From Pseudomonas asplenii (GTDB lineage: Bacteria; Pseudomonadota; Gammaproteobacteria; Pseudomonadales; Pseudomonadaceae), in contig NZ_JSYZ01000001.1 in the NCBI RefSeq assembly GCF_001293465.1, positions 90,717 through 154,716 of the forward strand: a stretch of 64,000 nucleotides of DNA, in the 5' to 3' direction. The notes below the pieces were generated by a model. The model searched no databases. It was given only the letters and a program-made list of their open reading frames with translations, and was not told the DNA's origin. Shown here one piece after another: positions 45,665 to 54,817 of this stretch. The position numbers and the translations under genes were made by a program. The stretch's first letter is position 1. The number at the start of each line of letters is the position of its first letter.

Positions 45665-46866
45665 GTCTGATTCAACACATCGACGCGCTGCTGCCGCAGA
45701 CCCAATGCGGCAAATGCGGCCACCAGGGCTGCAAACCCTACGCCGAAGGCATCGCCAACGGTGAAGCGATCAACAAATGCCCGCCGGGCGGCAGTGAAAC
45801 CATCGCCGCCCTGGCCAGCCTGTTGCGCGTACCGGTCCTGGAACTGGATACGGAACGCGGCACCGCACCGGCCCAGGTCGCGTTCATCCGCGAAGCCGAG
45901 TGCATCGGCTGCACCAAGTGCATCCAGGCCTGCCCGGTGGACGCCATCGTCGGTGCCGCCAAGCTGATGCACACGGTCATCCTCGACGAATGCACCGGTT
46001 GCGATCTGTGCGTGGCGCCCTGTCCGGTGGACTGCATCGAAATGCGCCCGCTGCCGGCCAATGTCGTCCCCATTATCGGCGGGTTGGCCCATGACGCCGG
46101 GCAACAGCAGGCTCGCAGCGAAAAACGCGCCCGCGCCCGGCGCCGCTTCGACCGGCACAACGCCCGGCTGCAGGGCGAGGAACAACGACGCAATGCCGAG
46201 CGCCAGGCCAGGGCGGCGCGCCCGGCGCAAACCGACCACACGGCGAACGATCCGGTCAAGGCCGCCCTGGAACGGGTCAAGGCGCAAAAGGCCCTGGACT
46301 CCGATGCCGCGCTGAAAAAGGCCAGGATCGACGTGGCCATGAGCCGTGCGCAATTGAACAAATCCCTGAAGGCCTTCGGCCATCCACCGACTGCCGAGCA
46401 GGCCGCACAACTGGTGGTGCTGCAGCAACAGTTCGAAGCCGCGGAGCTGGCCCTTGCCCGCCTGGAAAGCGCCGCTGCCGCCAACCCGGCGCCCGCGATG
46501 CCCCAGGATGCCGAACTCAAGCGCGCCAAGATCCAGTTGGCCATGCGCCGCGCCGAGCTGAAGAAGGCCGAGGCGAATGCGGCGCCAGCCGAGCAGGTCG
46601 CCCTCCTCAGCGCCGCGCTCGCACAGGCCGAGCGCGACCTGCATGCCGCCGAGGATGCCTCCGGGAAGCCCGCCCCCGATCTGGTTCGTATCGAAAAAAG
46701 GCCGATCGATCAGCAGCTCAGGGCCCTTAAAACTGAACTGGCCTATGCCCGTGCCGAACTTGGCAAACTGCAGCGCCGCCCTGATACCTCGGCACAGGCG
46801 CTGAGTGACGCCCAACGCAGGCTCGAGGAGGCCCAGCGCCAGGTCAATGCCCATGTTGCGCCCTGA
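45661..46866 (+). CDS. rnfB: RnfB/RsxB-like ferredoxin subunit with long Ala/Lys repeat tail, no membrane anchor
   Basis: The 401-residue protein begins directly with the Fe-S domain (C16-x2-C19-x4-C24 and C40). Two ferredoxin clusters follow ([16 protein letters not shown] and [16 protein letters not shown]). The N-terminal membrane helix normal for RnfB is absent. Residues from about 140 on are an added Ala/Lys/Arg-rich, helical tail. It has a visible internal repeat: [17 protein letters not shown] (about 215) and [17 protein letters not shown] (about 283), with a weaker third copy near 355. This tail recalls the C terminus of RnfC, which is missing here. It overlaps rnfA by 4 bases and rnfD by about 14. 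Confidence 0.9.
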   Translation: MSLIQHIDALLPQTQCGKCGHQGCKPYAEGIANGEAINKCPPGGSETIAALASLLRVPVLELDTERGTAPAQVAFIREAECIGCTKCIQACPVDAIVGAAKLMHTVILDECTGCDLCVAPCPVDCIEMRPLPANVVPIIGGLAHDAGQQQARSEKRARARRRFDRHNARLQGEEQRRNAERQARAARPAQTDHTANDPVKAALERVKAQKALDSDAALKKARIDVAMSRAQLNKSLKAFGHPPTAEQAAQLVVLQQQFEAAELALARLESAAAANPAPAMPQDAELKRAKIQLAMRRAELKKAEANAAPAEQVALLSAALAQAERDLHAAEDASGKPAPDLVRIEKRPIDQQLRALKTELAYARAELGKLQRRPDTSAQALSDAQRRLEEAQRQVNAHVAP

Positions 46867-47845
46867 CCAGCCGGACAGGCGCATCCGGCAGGCCATGCAG
46901 TGGGTGCTGCTCGCCACGTTGCCCGGCGCGCTGGTGCTGTTCGGGCTGTATGGCTGGGGCGTGCCGATCAATCTGCTGCTGTGCGCGAGCACCGCACTGC
47001 TGACCGAAGCCGCTGTGCTGCGGCTGCGCGCACGTCCGCTGCGGCCCGCGTTGCAGGACGGCAGCGCGTTGGTCAGCGCCACCCTTCTCGGCCTGGCGCT
47101 GCCACCCTACGCGCCGTGGTGGCTGGCGGTGTTCGCCAGCGCTGGCGCCCTGCTGGCGGGCAAGCACCTGTACGGTGGCATCGGCAGGAATCCCTTCAAC
47201 CCGGCGATGCTCGGTTATGCACTGGCGCTGGTGAGTTTCCCGCAGCCGATGACACACTGGCCGGCGCCCCATGGCCTGGACCTGCTCGGCGGCCTGCAGC
47301 AGGTATTCGGCCTGCATCTGCCCGGCCAGCCCGACGCCTGGGCCCAGGCGACCGCCCTCGACAGCCTGCGGCTCAATAAAAGCCTGACCATGGAAGAACT
47401 GTTCGCCAGCCATGCCGCTTTCGGCCGTTGGGGCGGCAAGGGCACCGAGTGGGTCAACCTGGCCTTTCTCGCCGGCGGCCTGTTGCTGTTGAAACAGAAG
47501 GTTTTCAGTTGGCATGCCCCGGTCGGGATGCTGGCGGGTCTGTTCCTCGCCAGCCTGATCGGCTGGAACGGCAGCGGTTCGGATTCCAACGGCTCGCCGC
47601 TGTTTCACCTGTTGAGCGGCGCGACCATGCTCGCAGCCTTCTTCATCGTCACCGAACCGGTCTCAGGCCCTTCTGGTGCCAGGGCCCGCCTGCTGTTTGG
47701 TGCCGGGGTCGGGCTGCTCACCTACCTTATCCGCACCTGGGGTGCATACCCCGATGGCGTGGCCTTCGCCGTGCTGTTGATGAACCTGGCGGTGCCGGCT
47801 GTGGAGCGCTGGTCGGTCCCTCGTGACGAGCGCAGCACGCCATGA
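46853..47845 (+). CDS. rnfD: RnfD/RsxD-like membrane flavoprotein subunit
   Basis: The 330-residue protein has eight to ten hydrophobic segments. The covalent-FMN motif [11 protein letters not shown] (Thr as attachment site) is at about residues 255-265. The segment [16 protein letters not shown] is typical for RnfD/NqrB. The start is either ATG 46847 or 46853; I take 46853 as AGGT lies 9 bases ahead. Both start inside the 3' end of rnfB, so translation is coupled. The stop overlaps rnfG (ATGA at 47842-47845). Confidence 0.92.
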   Translation: MLRPDQPDRRIRQAMQWVLLATLPGALVLFGLYGWGVPINLLLCASTALLTEAAVLRLRARPLRPALQDGSALVSATLLGLALPPYAPWWLAVFASAGALLAGKHLYGGIGRNPFNPAMLGYALALVSFPQPMTHWPAPHGLDLLGGLQQVFGLHLPGQPDAWAQATALDSLRLNKSLTMEELFASHAAFGRWGGKGTEWVNLAFLAGGLLLLKQKVFSWHAPVGMLAGLFLASLIGWNGSGSDSNGSPLFHLLSGATMLAAFFIVTEPVSGPSGARARLLFGAGVGLLTYLIRTWGAYPDGVAFAVLLMNLAVPAVERWSVPRDERSTP

Positions 47846-48438
47846 ACAGAACCGGCTCGCTGGTGATGGTGGTCGCCCTGGCAGCGCTGCTTGCGGGCCT
47901 GGTCTGGGAGCTGCAGCGACAGGTGACACCGCGCATCCAGGCGCAGCAACTGGCAGTCCAGACGCGAGCGCTGTCCCAGGTGCTCCCGCCCGGTGAATAC
48001 GAGCGCCAGTCGCTGGCATTGGACGCCAGTGAGCTGGCCCATAGCAGCCTGACTCAAGGCTATCGGATGCGGCTGCACGGAAAGCCGGTGGCCATCGTGC
48101 TCCAGAGCAGAACCCGGGGTTACGGCGGGCCGCTCGAATTGCTGGTCGGTATCGACACGAACGGCAGACTGCTGGGCGTGAAAACCCTGTCGCAGCGGGA
48201 AACTCCCGGGCTGGGTGCCAGGATCGCCGAGGACGGCGGCGCCTGGCTGGGCACCTTTCTCGGCAAGTCACGCACGGATACTCCCGACACGGCGTGGAAG
48301 CTGAAAAGGGACGGTGGCCAGTTCGACCAGATGGCCGGTGCCACGATCACCTCGCGGGCGGCGGTCGATGCGACCCATGACGCCCTGCGCTACTTCGACG
48401 AGCACCGCGGGCAACTGCTGGGAGAGCCGGACCAATGA
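47842..48438 (+). CDS. rnfG: RnfG/RsxG-like periplasmic flavoprotein subunit
   Basis: The 198-residue protein has one N-terminal membrane anchor (SLVMVVALAALLAGLVWEL). The FMN-binding domain carries the covalent motif GATITSRAAV near residue 168 (Thr-linked FMN), and TRGYGGPLELLVGID and ETPGLGARI are typical. This flavin site is intact, so the cluster is not simply decayed. It overlaps both neighbours by 4 bases. Confidence 0.93.
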   Translation: MNRTGSLVMVVALAALLAGLVWELQRQVTPRIQAQQLAVQTRALSQVLPPGEYERQSLALDASELAHSSLTQGYRMRLHGKPVAIVLQSRTRGYGGPLELLVGIDTNGRLLGVKTLSQRETPGLGARIAEDGGAWLGTFLGKSRTDTPDTAWKLKRDGGQFDQMAGATITSRAAVDATHDALRYFDEHRGQLLGEPDQ

Positions 48439-49040
48439 ATAGAAGCACGCTGCTGCCCGGCTCATTGATGTTTGCCCCCCTGCTCGGAGCCAGCGACTCG
48501 CTGATCAAGGCCGCGTCCCTGTGGCTGGCAAGCCTGCTGGTGGCCGTACTCTATGGCGCATCGAGCCGCGCCCTGAAACCCTGGCTCAATCCAGGCCTGG
48601 CGTGGCCGGCGCAGGCCCTGCTCGCCGCTGCCAGCGCCAGCCTGGTCTCGCTGGGACTGCAGGTCTGGTCCTGGGAATTGCAGCAGGCCCTTGGCTTCTA
48701 CCTGGCCCTGCTTGGCGTGCAATGCCTGGCGCTGGAACATCTGGGCTTTTTCCGCGCAGGCGGGTTGAGAGAGAATATTCATCTGTTCGCCGGCTTCGGC
48801 GCCCTGTCGATCTGCCTGGGGCTGCTGCGCGAACTGCTGGCGGACGGCACGCTGTTCGCCCACCTGCAATGGTGGATCGGCTCGGCGCCCCCAGAGCCTG
48901 TCAGGGTATTCGCCGCAGCGAGCGGCTTGCGCCTGGCCGGGCTGATGCCAGGGGCGTTTCTCCTGCTCGGTCTGCTGCTGGCCCTGAAACAAGCCTGGAC
49001 CCTGCGTTCAACCTCACACCGAGTGCTTCCAAGGAAATGA
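48435..49040 (+). CDS. rnfE: RnfE/RsxE-like membrane subunit with one of two Fe-S ligand positions altered
   Basis: The 201-residue protein has six hydrophobic segments with Rnf/Nqr similarity (LRELLADGTLF, LRLAGLMPGAFLLLGLLLAL). By my alignment the first cysteine motif (LGLCP in standard RnfE) is FAPLLG here, thus Cys to Ala. The second, TNC-type motif is GVQC97 and keeps Cys. A further Cys127 lies in LSICLG. It ends 7 bases before nth starts and the two are probably cotranscribed. Confidence 0.82.
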   Translation: MNRSTLLPGSLMFAPLLGASDSLIKAASLWLASLLVAVLYGASSRALKPWLNPGLAWPAQALLAAASASLVSLGLQVWSWELQQALGFYLALLGVQCLALEHLGFFRAGGLRENIHLFAGFGALSICLGLLRELLADGTLFAHLQWWIGSAPPEPVRVFAAASGLRLAGLMPGAFLLLGLLLALKQAWTLRSTSHRVLPRK

Positions 49041-49047
49041 CTGCCCC

Positions 49048-49686
49048 ATGAATGCCGCCAAACGCCTGGAAATTTTCCGTCGGCTCCACGAAGACAATCC
49101 GGAACCCAAGACCGAACTGGCGTACTCGTCACCGTTCGAGTTGCTGATTGCCGTGATTCTTTCCGCCCAGGCCACCGACGTCGGCGTGAACAAGGCGACG
49201 GCACGGCTGTACCCGGTCGCCAATACCCCCGAAGCGATCTACGCGCTGGGGGTCGAAGGGCTGTCCGAGTACATCAAGACCATCGGCCTGTATAACAGCA
49301 AGGCAAAAAACGTCATCGAAACCTGCCGACTGCTGATCGAGCTGCATGGCAGCGAGGTGCCGCAAACCCGTGAAGCCCTGGAGGCATTACCCGGGGTTGG
49401 CCGCAAGACCGCCAACGTGGTGCTCAATACCGCCTTCCGGCAGCCGACCATGGCGGTCGACACGCATATTTTCCGGGTCAGCAACCGCACGGGGCTGGCA
49501 CCCGGGAAGAACGTGCTGGAAGTGGAAAAACAATTGATGAAATTCGTACCGAAACAATACCTGCTCGACTCCCATCATTGGCTGATCCTGCTCGGCCGCT
49601 ACGTTTGCCAGGCCCGAAAGCCGCGCTGTGGCAGTTGCCGAATCGAGGATCTGTGCGAATACAAGCACAAGACATCCGACGATTGA
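49048..49686 (+). CDS. nth: Nth, endonuclease III
   Basis: The 212-residue base-excision DNA glycosylase/AP lyase removes oxidised pyrimidines. Its helix-hairpin-helix is EALPGVGRKTANVVLN, with catalytic Lys in it and Asp in VDTHIFRVSNR. The [4Fe-4S] cluster is CQARKPRCGSCRIEDLC. It follows the Rnf-like genes, as in many gammaproteobacteria. Length is standard. Confidence 0.97.
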   Translation: MNAAKRLEIFRRLHEDNPEPKTELAYSSPFELLIAVILSAQATDVGVNKATARLYPVANTPEAIYALGVEGLSEYIKTIGLYNSKAKNVIETCRLLIELHGSEVPQTREALEALPGVGRKTANVVLNTAFRQPTMAVDTHIFRVSNRTGLAPGKNVLEVEKQLMKFVPKQYLLDSHHWLILLGRYVCQARKPRCGSCRIEDLCEYKHKTSDD

Positions 49687-49793
49687 GCCTCCATTACTAT
49701 TATTGATAAGTCGATTGAAAAAATCTTTTTTACCCGATCGTTAATTATCGATATAAGGAGCGCCAACGGCAGTCTTAGCCCGGAGTTGACTTT

Positions 49794-49973
49794 ATGAGTA
49801 CCGATAAAGAAGCGCTGGATATAGAGGACGACCTGATGCAGGTCGATCCGGACGAAACGGAGCCTCAAGTAGAGGTGGCGAAGACCAATCTGAGCAAGCG
49901 TCGTACCATCGACAACCTGCTGGAAGAACGCCGCCTGCAAAAGCAGCTGGCTGATTACGATTTCGACCTGTAG
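49794..49973 (+). CDS. Small acidic/basic hypothetical protein (PA3496-like)
   Basis: The 59-residue protein has an acidic N-terminal half (EDDLMQVDPDETEPQVE) and a basic helical second half (SKRRTIDNLLEERRLQKQLA), ending DYDFDL. Genes for similar proteins follow nth in pseudomonads by my memory. Function is unknown. The AT-rich stretch 49690-49793 before it, with TATAAGGAG at 49751, may hold its own promoter. A strong terminator follows. Confidence 0.75.
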   Translation: MSTDKEALDIEDDLMQVDPDETEPQVEVAKTNLSKRRTIDNLLEERRLQKQLADYDFDL

Positions 49974-49991
49974 TAACGAGCCCCTCCCATC

Positions 49992-50016
49992 AAAAGCCTC
50001 CTGTTCGGAGGCTTTT
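49992..50016. terminator. Terminator between nth-linked small gene and response regulator gene
   Basis: AAAAGCCTCC at 49992-50001 pairs with GGAGGCTTTT at 50007-50016. It could serve both strands. Confidence 0.8.
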
Positions 50017-50095
50017 GGCTATGACGACAGGCGTGTCGTCCCGCCCTCATCACTCCGACCTTGCCAACGCCTCCCCCACACTGCCGGAACGGCGC

Positions 50096-50722
50096 TCAAA
50101 CCAGACCATTACGCTGGGCGAGTTCGATCAGGTCGACCAGGGAACGGGCATTGAGCTTCAACAGCAGACGTGTCTTGTAGGTACTCACGGTCTTGTTGCT
50201 CAGGAACATGCCATCGGCGATTTCCTTGTTGCTCTTTCCCCTGGCCAGTTGTTGCAGCACCATCATCTCGCGACCGGACAACCGGTTGACCATATCCGCC
50301 TCACTGGCATTGCCCATGCTGGAACGCACGGTATGCAATGCCTGGTTGGGGAAATAACTGTAGCCGGAAAGAACGGCCTTGATGGCGCTGAGCATCTCGG
50401 TCAGGTCCTGCTGCTTGCACACGTAACCGGCAGCTCCCGCCTGCATGCAACGCATGGAGAAATGACCGGGAGCCTGCGAAGTCAGCACCAGCACCTTGAA
50501 AGAGAGCCCCATGGAAGTTAGACGGGCAATCACTTCAAGCCCATCCAGCTTGGGAATTCCTATATCGAGTATAACTATGTCCGGCGTATGCTCTCGCGCC
50601 AGTTGCAAGGCGTCCACGCCGTTATCCGTCTCCGCGATGACTTCGTATCCATGCCGTTCCATCAGCATACGTACGGCAAGACGAATGACGGGATGATCAT
50701 CCACGATCAGCACTTTATTCAT
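50096..50722 (-). CDS. LuxR/NarL-type response regulator (BvgA/EvgA-like), orphan here
   Basis: The 208-residue protein has a receiver domain (KVLIVDDHPVIRLAVR, phospho-acceptor in DIVILDIGIPKLDG, Lys in GYVCKQQDL). A LuxR-type helix-turn-helix follows (LSGREMMVLQQLARGKSNKE and LSNKTVSTYKTRLLLKL). No kinase gene is nearby. The start at ATG 50720-50722 gives MNKVLIVDDHP; an upstream TTG is possible. The target genes are unknown. The AT-rich gap behind its start is a candidate control region. Confidence 0.9.
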   Translation of the reverse strand: MNKVLIVDDHPVIRLAVRMLMERHGYEVIAETDNGVDALQLAREHTPDIVILDIGIPKLDGLEVIARLTSMGLSFKVLVLTSQAPGHFSMRCMQAGAAGYVCKQQDLTEMLSAIKAVLSGYSYFPNQALHTVRSSMGNASEADMVNRLSGREMMVLQQLARGKSNKEIADGMFLSNKTVSTYKTRLLLKLNARSLVDLIELAQRNGLV

Positions 50723-51643
50723 GGGCAAGTCCAAATTTCGCTGTTCGAATTTTCAGAATCAGCACAATAGCCTAGTCACAACCTCCTGGGCATAGCACCT
50801 ACCCCAGGCAGTATCAGCCAAAGACCTTCCCTACAAACAACAAGGAATTGCCCTACAAAAAAAGCACCACAAGAAAAGTACCGTTTTCAGGAACGAGGTG
50901 ATGACACCCCCATTCGGAGATTCTGCGCTACAAGCCCCTGGCTCGCTGCATGGATATCGCCTCATGAAGCGGAAAAAGAAACCAATAAACAAAATGAACA
51001 AACATACGACTCACGACACCTTGCTTATTACACATCAACCTTAGAGATACCAGGCATTGAATGTCTATTGGTTTTCTGCAACAAGAAATAACCCACCTAC
51101 CTGCGGCAACCCCCCGCCCCCCCCTCTCACAAGACCGCTTCCAGTGCCAACCGGCCTTGCCGCAGGCACCACAGTCGACCGTCACACCTGAATCGATGTC
51201 GCGCCAGAGCCTGGGCCACGCAATAAACATGTTTATCATTTGATGACACAAGCGCGGCCAAAAAGCGTTTATCTGTCAATCAGGAGCCCGGCTGGACGAG
51301 CCTCGGCGAAACCCGACAGAAAAGACTGTGCTCCGGTACCAGATAAATCTTTGCAAAAGGATAATTAAAAACATTCAAAAAAATCATAACACAACAGCAC
51401 CAAGACAATTCACATCCACACCAACCTCAACTTAAAGAAACGGACTACATCACCAAAAGAACGCTTACCAAAACATTAAAACTTGCCAACCGAAAAAATT
51501 ACCGGCAACTGAGCAACATGCTTTTCCCTTGCAGGCAAAAATTTATCCCGCTAGCTTCTTTGAAAACAGGAACCGCCTCGACCCGGTCCCCTCGCAGGAA
51601 AATCCATTACAGCCTATCCACTTCCACGAGCAGGCTATATATC
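50723..51643. other. AT-rich, C-over-G biased intergenic stretch
   Basis: This gap of about 920 bases has no convincing gene, whereas the rest of the window is packed. GC is low: 17 of 60 bases at 51361-51420, with 15 C and only 2 G on the plus strand. A 107-codon minus-strand frame (50928-51251) is open but Cys/Trp-rich and unconvincing. The segment probably holds promoters or long leaders for both flanking regulator-like genes, or the remnant of acquired DNA. Confidence 0.6.
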
Positions 51644-52183
51644 ATGAAAAACGCAAAAATAAACAAAGAGAACACTCCCTGTAAACCTCACGAACTGGAA
51701 CTGGCCATCAGCGAGTTCATCAAAAGCGGTGGAACGATAGATACCAGCGCAAGAAAAGAGTCACCCGCCAACAATCGCACAGCAGCAGGCTGTTCGGAAA
51801 AAGCCACTGAAACAGAGGAGGACTACACAAGGAAAGTTGAACTTCTGAAAGACCTGATAACGAAGGGCGCAGGTATTTATGCCTTGCAATATTCGTTGAA
51901 GATGAACAAGGAAGAAATAAAAAGAATGGCCCGGGACCAGGGGCTGAAAATCGCCCAGCGACGCCCGTTGGCGGCTGCCAGGAGGTACCGCCATCCCCAG
52001 CCGGACGTTGGCGGCCTGCAGGATGATGACGTGATCGCCGGCCATGCCATGCACTACGCGGCATTGGGATACACCGCCCAGGAGATTGCCCAGACGCTGG
52101 AGTTGAGTGTGCGCCAGGTGTGGGAACTGGCGAAGAACTACCGCTTCGGGCTCCACCATCAACGGGAGGAGCACCCGGATTGA
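51644..52183 (+). CDS. Unrecognised protein with two helix-turn-helix-like segments
   Basis: I do not recognise a family. In the 179-residue protein, residues 1-25 are Lys/Asn-rich and 20-32 read LAISEFIKSGGTI. A first HTH-like stretch is VELLKDLITKGAGIYALQYS and LKMNKEEIKRMARDQGLKI (about 65-105). A basic linker and a second HTH-like stretch, YTAQEIAQTLELSVRQVWELAK, lie near 145-166. The pattern suggests a DNA-binding regulator. The first ~270 bases are AT-rich with AAA/ATA codons, while the last ~270 have the GC-rich usage of the chromosome. The start is uncertain; I take ATG 51644, just before MKNAKINKENT. Confidence 0.6.
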   Translation: MKNAKINKENTPCKPHELELAISEFIKSGGTIDTSARKESPANNRTAAGCSEKATETEEDYTRKVELLKDLITKGAGIYALQYSLKMNKEEIKRMARDQGLKIAQRRPLAAARRYRHPQPDVGGLQDDDVIAGHAMHYAALGYTAQEIAQTLELSVRQVWELAKNYRFGLHHQREEHPD

Positions 52184-52302
52184 CCCCTGGCACCGCCTGT
52201 TCGCGCCAGATCAGCCTTATCTCTCCCGCCGCACACCTCAACCAGCAGGCCGAACGAGAAGATGCCCCCGAGGCGCACTCCGCCTACTGTTCACGACGCA
52301 AA

Positions 52303-52333
52303 AAAAACCCGGCCTGCATGGCCGGGTTCTTTT
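52303..52333. terminator. Terminator after argG
   Basis: AACCCGGCC at 52306-52314 pairs with GGCCGGGTT at 52320-52328. An A-run on the left serves as the T-run for the minus-strand argG transcript. Confidence 0.85.
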
Positions 52334-52348
52334 CAGGCAGGCACTGGA

Positions 52349-53566
52349 TCAGAACAGCTTGCGGCCCTTGTTCGCGGCAATGCGCATGCGCAACGCGTTG
52401 AGCTTGATGAAGCCGGCAGCATCGGCCTGGTTGTAGGCGCCGCCATCTTCCTCGAAGGTTGCGATGTTGGCATCGAACAACGACTCGTCGGACTTGCGGC
52501 CGGTCACGATCACGTTGCCCTTGTACAGCTTCAGGCGAACCACGCCGTTCACGTGAACCTGCGAAGCGTCGATCATCTGTTGCAGCATCAGACGCTCAGG
52601 GCTCCACCAGTAGCCGGTGTAGATCAGGCTGGCGTACTTGGCCATCAGCTCATCCTTGAGGTGAGCGACTTCGCGGTCCAGGGTGATCGACTCGATCGCC
52701 CGGTGCGCGCGCAGCATGATGGTACCGCCAGGGGTTTCGTAGCAGCCGCGGGACTTCATGCCCACGTAGCGGTTCTCGACGATGTCGAGACGACCGATAC
52801 CGTGTGCGCCACCGATACGGTTCAGGGTCGCCAGCACGGTGGCCGGGGTCATTTCGACGCCATCCAGCGCAACGATGTCGCCGTTGCGGTAGGTCAGTTC
52901 CAGATACTGCGGCTTGTCGGGAGCGTTCTCCGGGGAGACGGTCCAACGCCACATGTCTTCTTCGTGCTCGGTCCAGGTGTCTTCCAGCACGCCGCCTTCA
53001 TAGGAGATGTGCAGCAGGTTGGCATCCATCGAGTACGGCGATTTCTTCTTGCCATGACGCTCGATCGGGATGGCGTGCTTTTCAGCGTAATCCATCAGTT
53101 TCTCACGGGACAGCAGGTCCCATTCGCGCCACGGAGCGATCACTTTCACACCCGGCTTGAGCGCGTAGGCGCCCAGCTCGAAACGCACCTGGTCGTTACC
53201 CTTGCCGGTGGCTCCGTGGGAAATGGCGTCGGCGCCGGTTTCGTTGGCGATTTCGATCAGGCGCTTGGCGATCAGCGGACGCGCGATGGAAGTACCCAGC
53301 AGGTACTCGCCTTCGTAGACGGTGTTGGCACGGAACATCGGGAAGACGAAATCGCGTACGAATTCTTCGCGCAGGTCGTCGATATAGATCTCTTTGACGC
53401 CCATGGCCTGCGCCTTGGCACGAGCCGGCTCGACCTCTTCGCCCTGACCCAGGTCAGCGGTGAAGGTCACCACTTCACAGTTATAAGTATCTTGCAGCCA
53501 CTTGAGGATCACCGAAGTGTCCAGGCCGCCGGAATACGCGAGAACGACCTTTTTTACGTCGGCCAT
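52349..53566 (-). CDS. argG: ArgG, argininosuccinate synthase
   Basis: The 405-residue enzyme condenses citrulline and aspartate with ATP in arginine synthesis. It has the P-loop-like [15 protein letters not shown] at the N terminus, [20 protein letters not shown] (part of the nucleotide/aspartate site) and [19 protein letters not shown]. It is full length and monocistronic with its own terminator. The other arginine gene in the window, argF, is 8.4 kb away. Confidence 0.98.
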   Translation of the reverse strand: MADVKKVVLAYSGGLDTSVILKWLQDTYNCEVVTFTADLGQGEEVEPARAKAQAMGVKEIYIDDLREEFVRDFVFPMFRANTVYEGEYLLGTSIARPLIAKRLIEIANETGADAISHGATGKGNDQVRFELGAYALKPGVKVIAPWREWDLLSREKLMDYAEKHAIPIERHGKKKSPYSMDANLLHISYEGGVLEDTWTEHEEDMWRWTVSPENAPDKPQYLELTYRNGDIVALDGVEMTPATVLATLNRIGGAHGIGRLDIVENRYVGMKSRGCYETPGGTIMLRAHRAIESITLDREVAHLKDELMAKYASLIYTGYWWSPERLMLQQMIDASQVHVNGVVRLKLYKGNVIVTGRKSDESLFDANIATFEEDGGAYNQADAAGFIKLNALRMRIAANKGRKLF

Positions 53567-53695
53567 GCCATCACTCCACGGGGGTTGTACGGAAAGGCCC
53601 GATTCTACCGACCCGGTTCGTGGTTTTACAGAGGCGCGACAGCCAAGGATGTCAATGCGACAGATACTGTCGGGAGCGCGACGAGAACAGCCGTT

Positions 53696-54661
53696 TCAGG
53701 AAGTTTTCGCCGCGCTGCCAGCCGCTGCGGTCGGTGCCGGCTTTTCGGCTGGCTTCTCGGGCGTCGGCGCAGCGGGCGCTGCCGCGGCGGGAGCGGGTGC
53801 GGCGGGAGCCTCCGGGGCACGTTCAAGGTGGATGTTGACCCGACGGTTCTTCGCCCGGTTGGCGGGATTGGTGTTGGGCACCAGCGGGTAACGCTCGCCA
53901 TGGAAACGCATGACGATCTGCGACTCCGGAATACCGGCCGCCTTGAAGAAATCCATCACCGCCAGCGCACGTCGACGTGACAGGTCGCGGTTGGTCAGGC
54001 GGTTGCCGCTGTTGTCCGAATGGCCGTCGAGCTCGATGTGATTGACGGTCGGATCGGCCTTCATGAAGTCCAGCATCACCTGCAATTGGGCCTTGGCCTG
54101 GGCGTTGAGCTCGATGCCGCCATCCGGAAAACCGACCTCGGCCTGCTTGATCTGCTCGAAATTCTTCGGCAGCAGCTTGGCGGTACAGCTCTGGAAGTCG
54201 CTGTAGGCCTGGTTGAATTTCACCGGCAACAGGCGCACCTCGGAAACCCCGCCCTCACGGGAATAGTGACGGACCAACGGGCTACGGCCTTCGAGCAGCC
54301 CATGGAACAGGCCGCCGGCCTGGCCCTGGGAACTGTTGAACAGCACATCGCCATTGCCGATTTTCACCGAGCCCAGGTTGATGTCGCCGCGCCCGGGCTG
54401 CCAGGGCGCCGCCGCGGCCAGCAGGGTCGCCGAACCGCCGCCGAACATGTGGTTATTGGACTTGAGCCGGAAAATCGCCTGCTCGCCCGCACGTCGCACG
54501 AACTCGCCGGCACCGAAGTCGGTGATCGGCTGAGTCAGCCGACACTCGAATTTGTCCCCTTCCACCTTCCATTCGATGCTTTCCAGACGGGTCTGGAAAG
54601 TCAACGCCATGGCCGGCAGGCTGGCAAACATACTGAGCAGGGCTAAATAACGCTGGCGCAC
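53696..54661 (-). CDS. motY: MotY-like flagellar stator protein, OmpA family
   Basis: The 321-residue protein has a signal peptide (ALLSMFASLPAMA). An N-terminal MotY domain (LTFQTRLESIEWKVEGDKFE, then CRLTQPITDFGAGEFVRRAG) precedes an OmpA-like peptidoglycan-binding domain (LDGHSDNSGNRLTNRDLSRR, FHGERYPLVPNTNPANRAKN). The last ~35 residues are an Ala/Pro tail. MotY forms the T-ring that anchors Na+ or H+ stators in Pseudomonas and Vibrio. Position between argG and pyrC is as in P. aeruginosa. The start is GTG at 54659-54661, with GGAG 7 bases upstream. Confidence 0.93.
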   Translation of the reverse strand: MRQRYLALLSMFASLPAMALTFQTRLESIEWKVEGDKFECRLTQPITDFGAGEFVRRAGEQAIFRLKSNNHMFGGGSATLLAAAAPWQPGRGDINLGSVKIGNGDVLFNSSQGQAGGLFHGLLEGRSPLVRHYSREGGVSEVRLLPVKFNQAYSDFQSCTAKLLPKNFEQIKQAEVGFPDGGIELNAQAKAQLQVMLDFMKADPTVNHIELDGHSDNSGNRLTNRDLSRRRALAVMDFFKAAGIPESQIVMRFHGERYPLVPNTNPANRAKNRRVNIHLERAPEAPAAPAPAAAAPAAPTPEKPAEKPAPTAAAGSAAKTS

Positions 54662-54817
54662 GGGAGGCTCCAATGGTTCTACGGCTGTGAGACTGACGTA
54701 CCGGTTCTACGCCATACCTTCGGGATATCGGTTGCATCCGGCAAAACTTGATAGCGAGTGCCTGAGAGAGTCTTTTCCGGTAGCATTCCCCTGAGTTCGA
54801 CCCGCCTGGAATCCCCA

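Noticed and set aside
50928..51251. A 107-codon minus-strand gene in the AT-rich gap
   Set aside because: Cys/Trp/Arg-rich product, no ribosome site, no recognisable domain, and codon use unlike neighbours.
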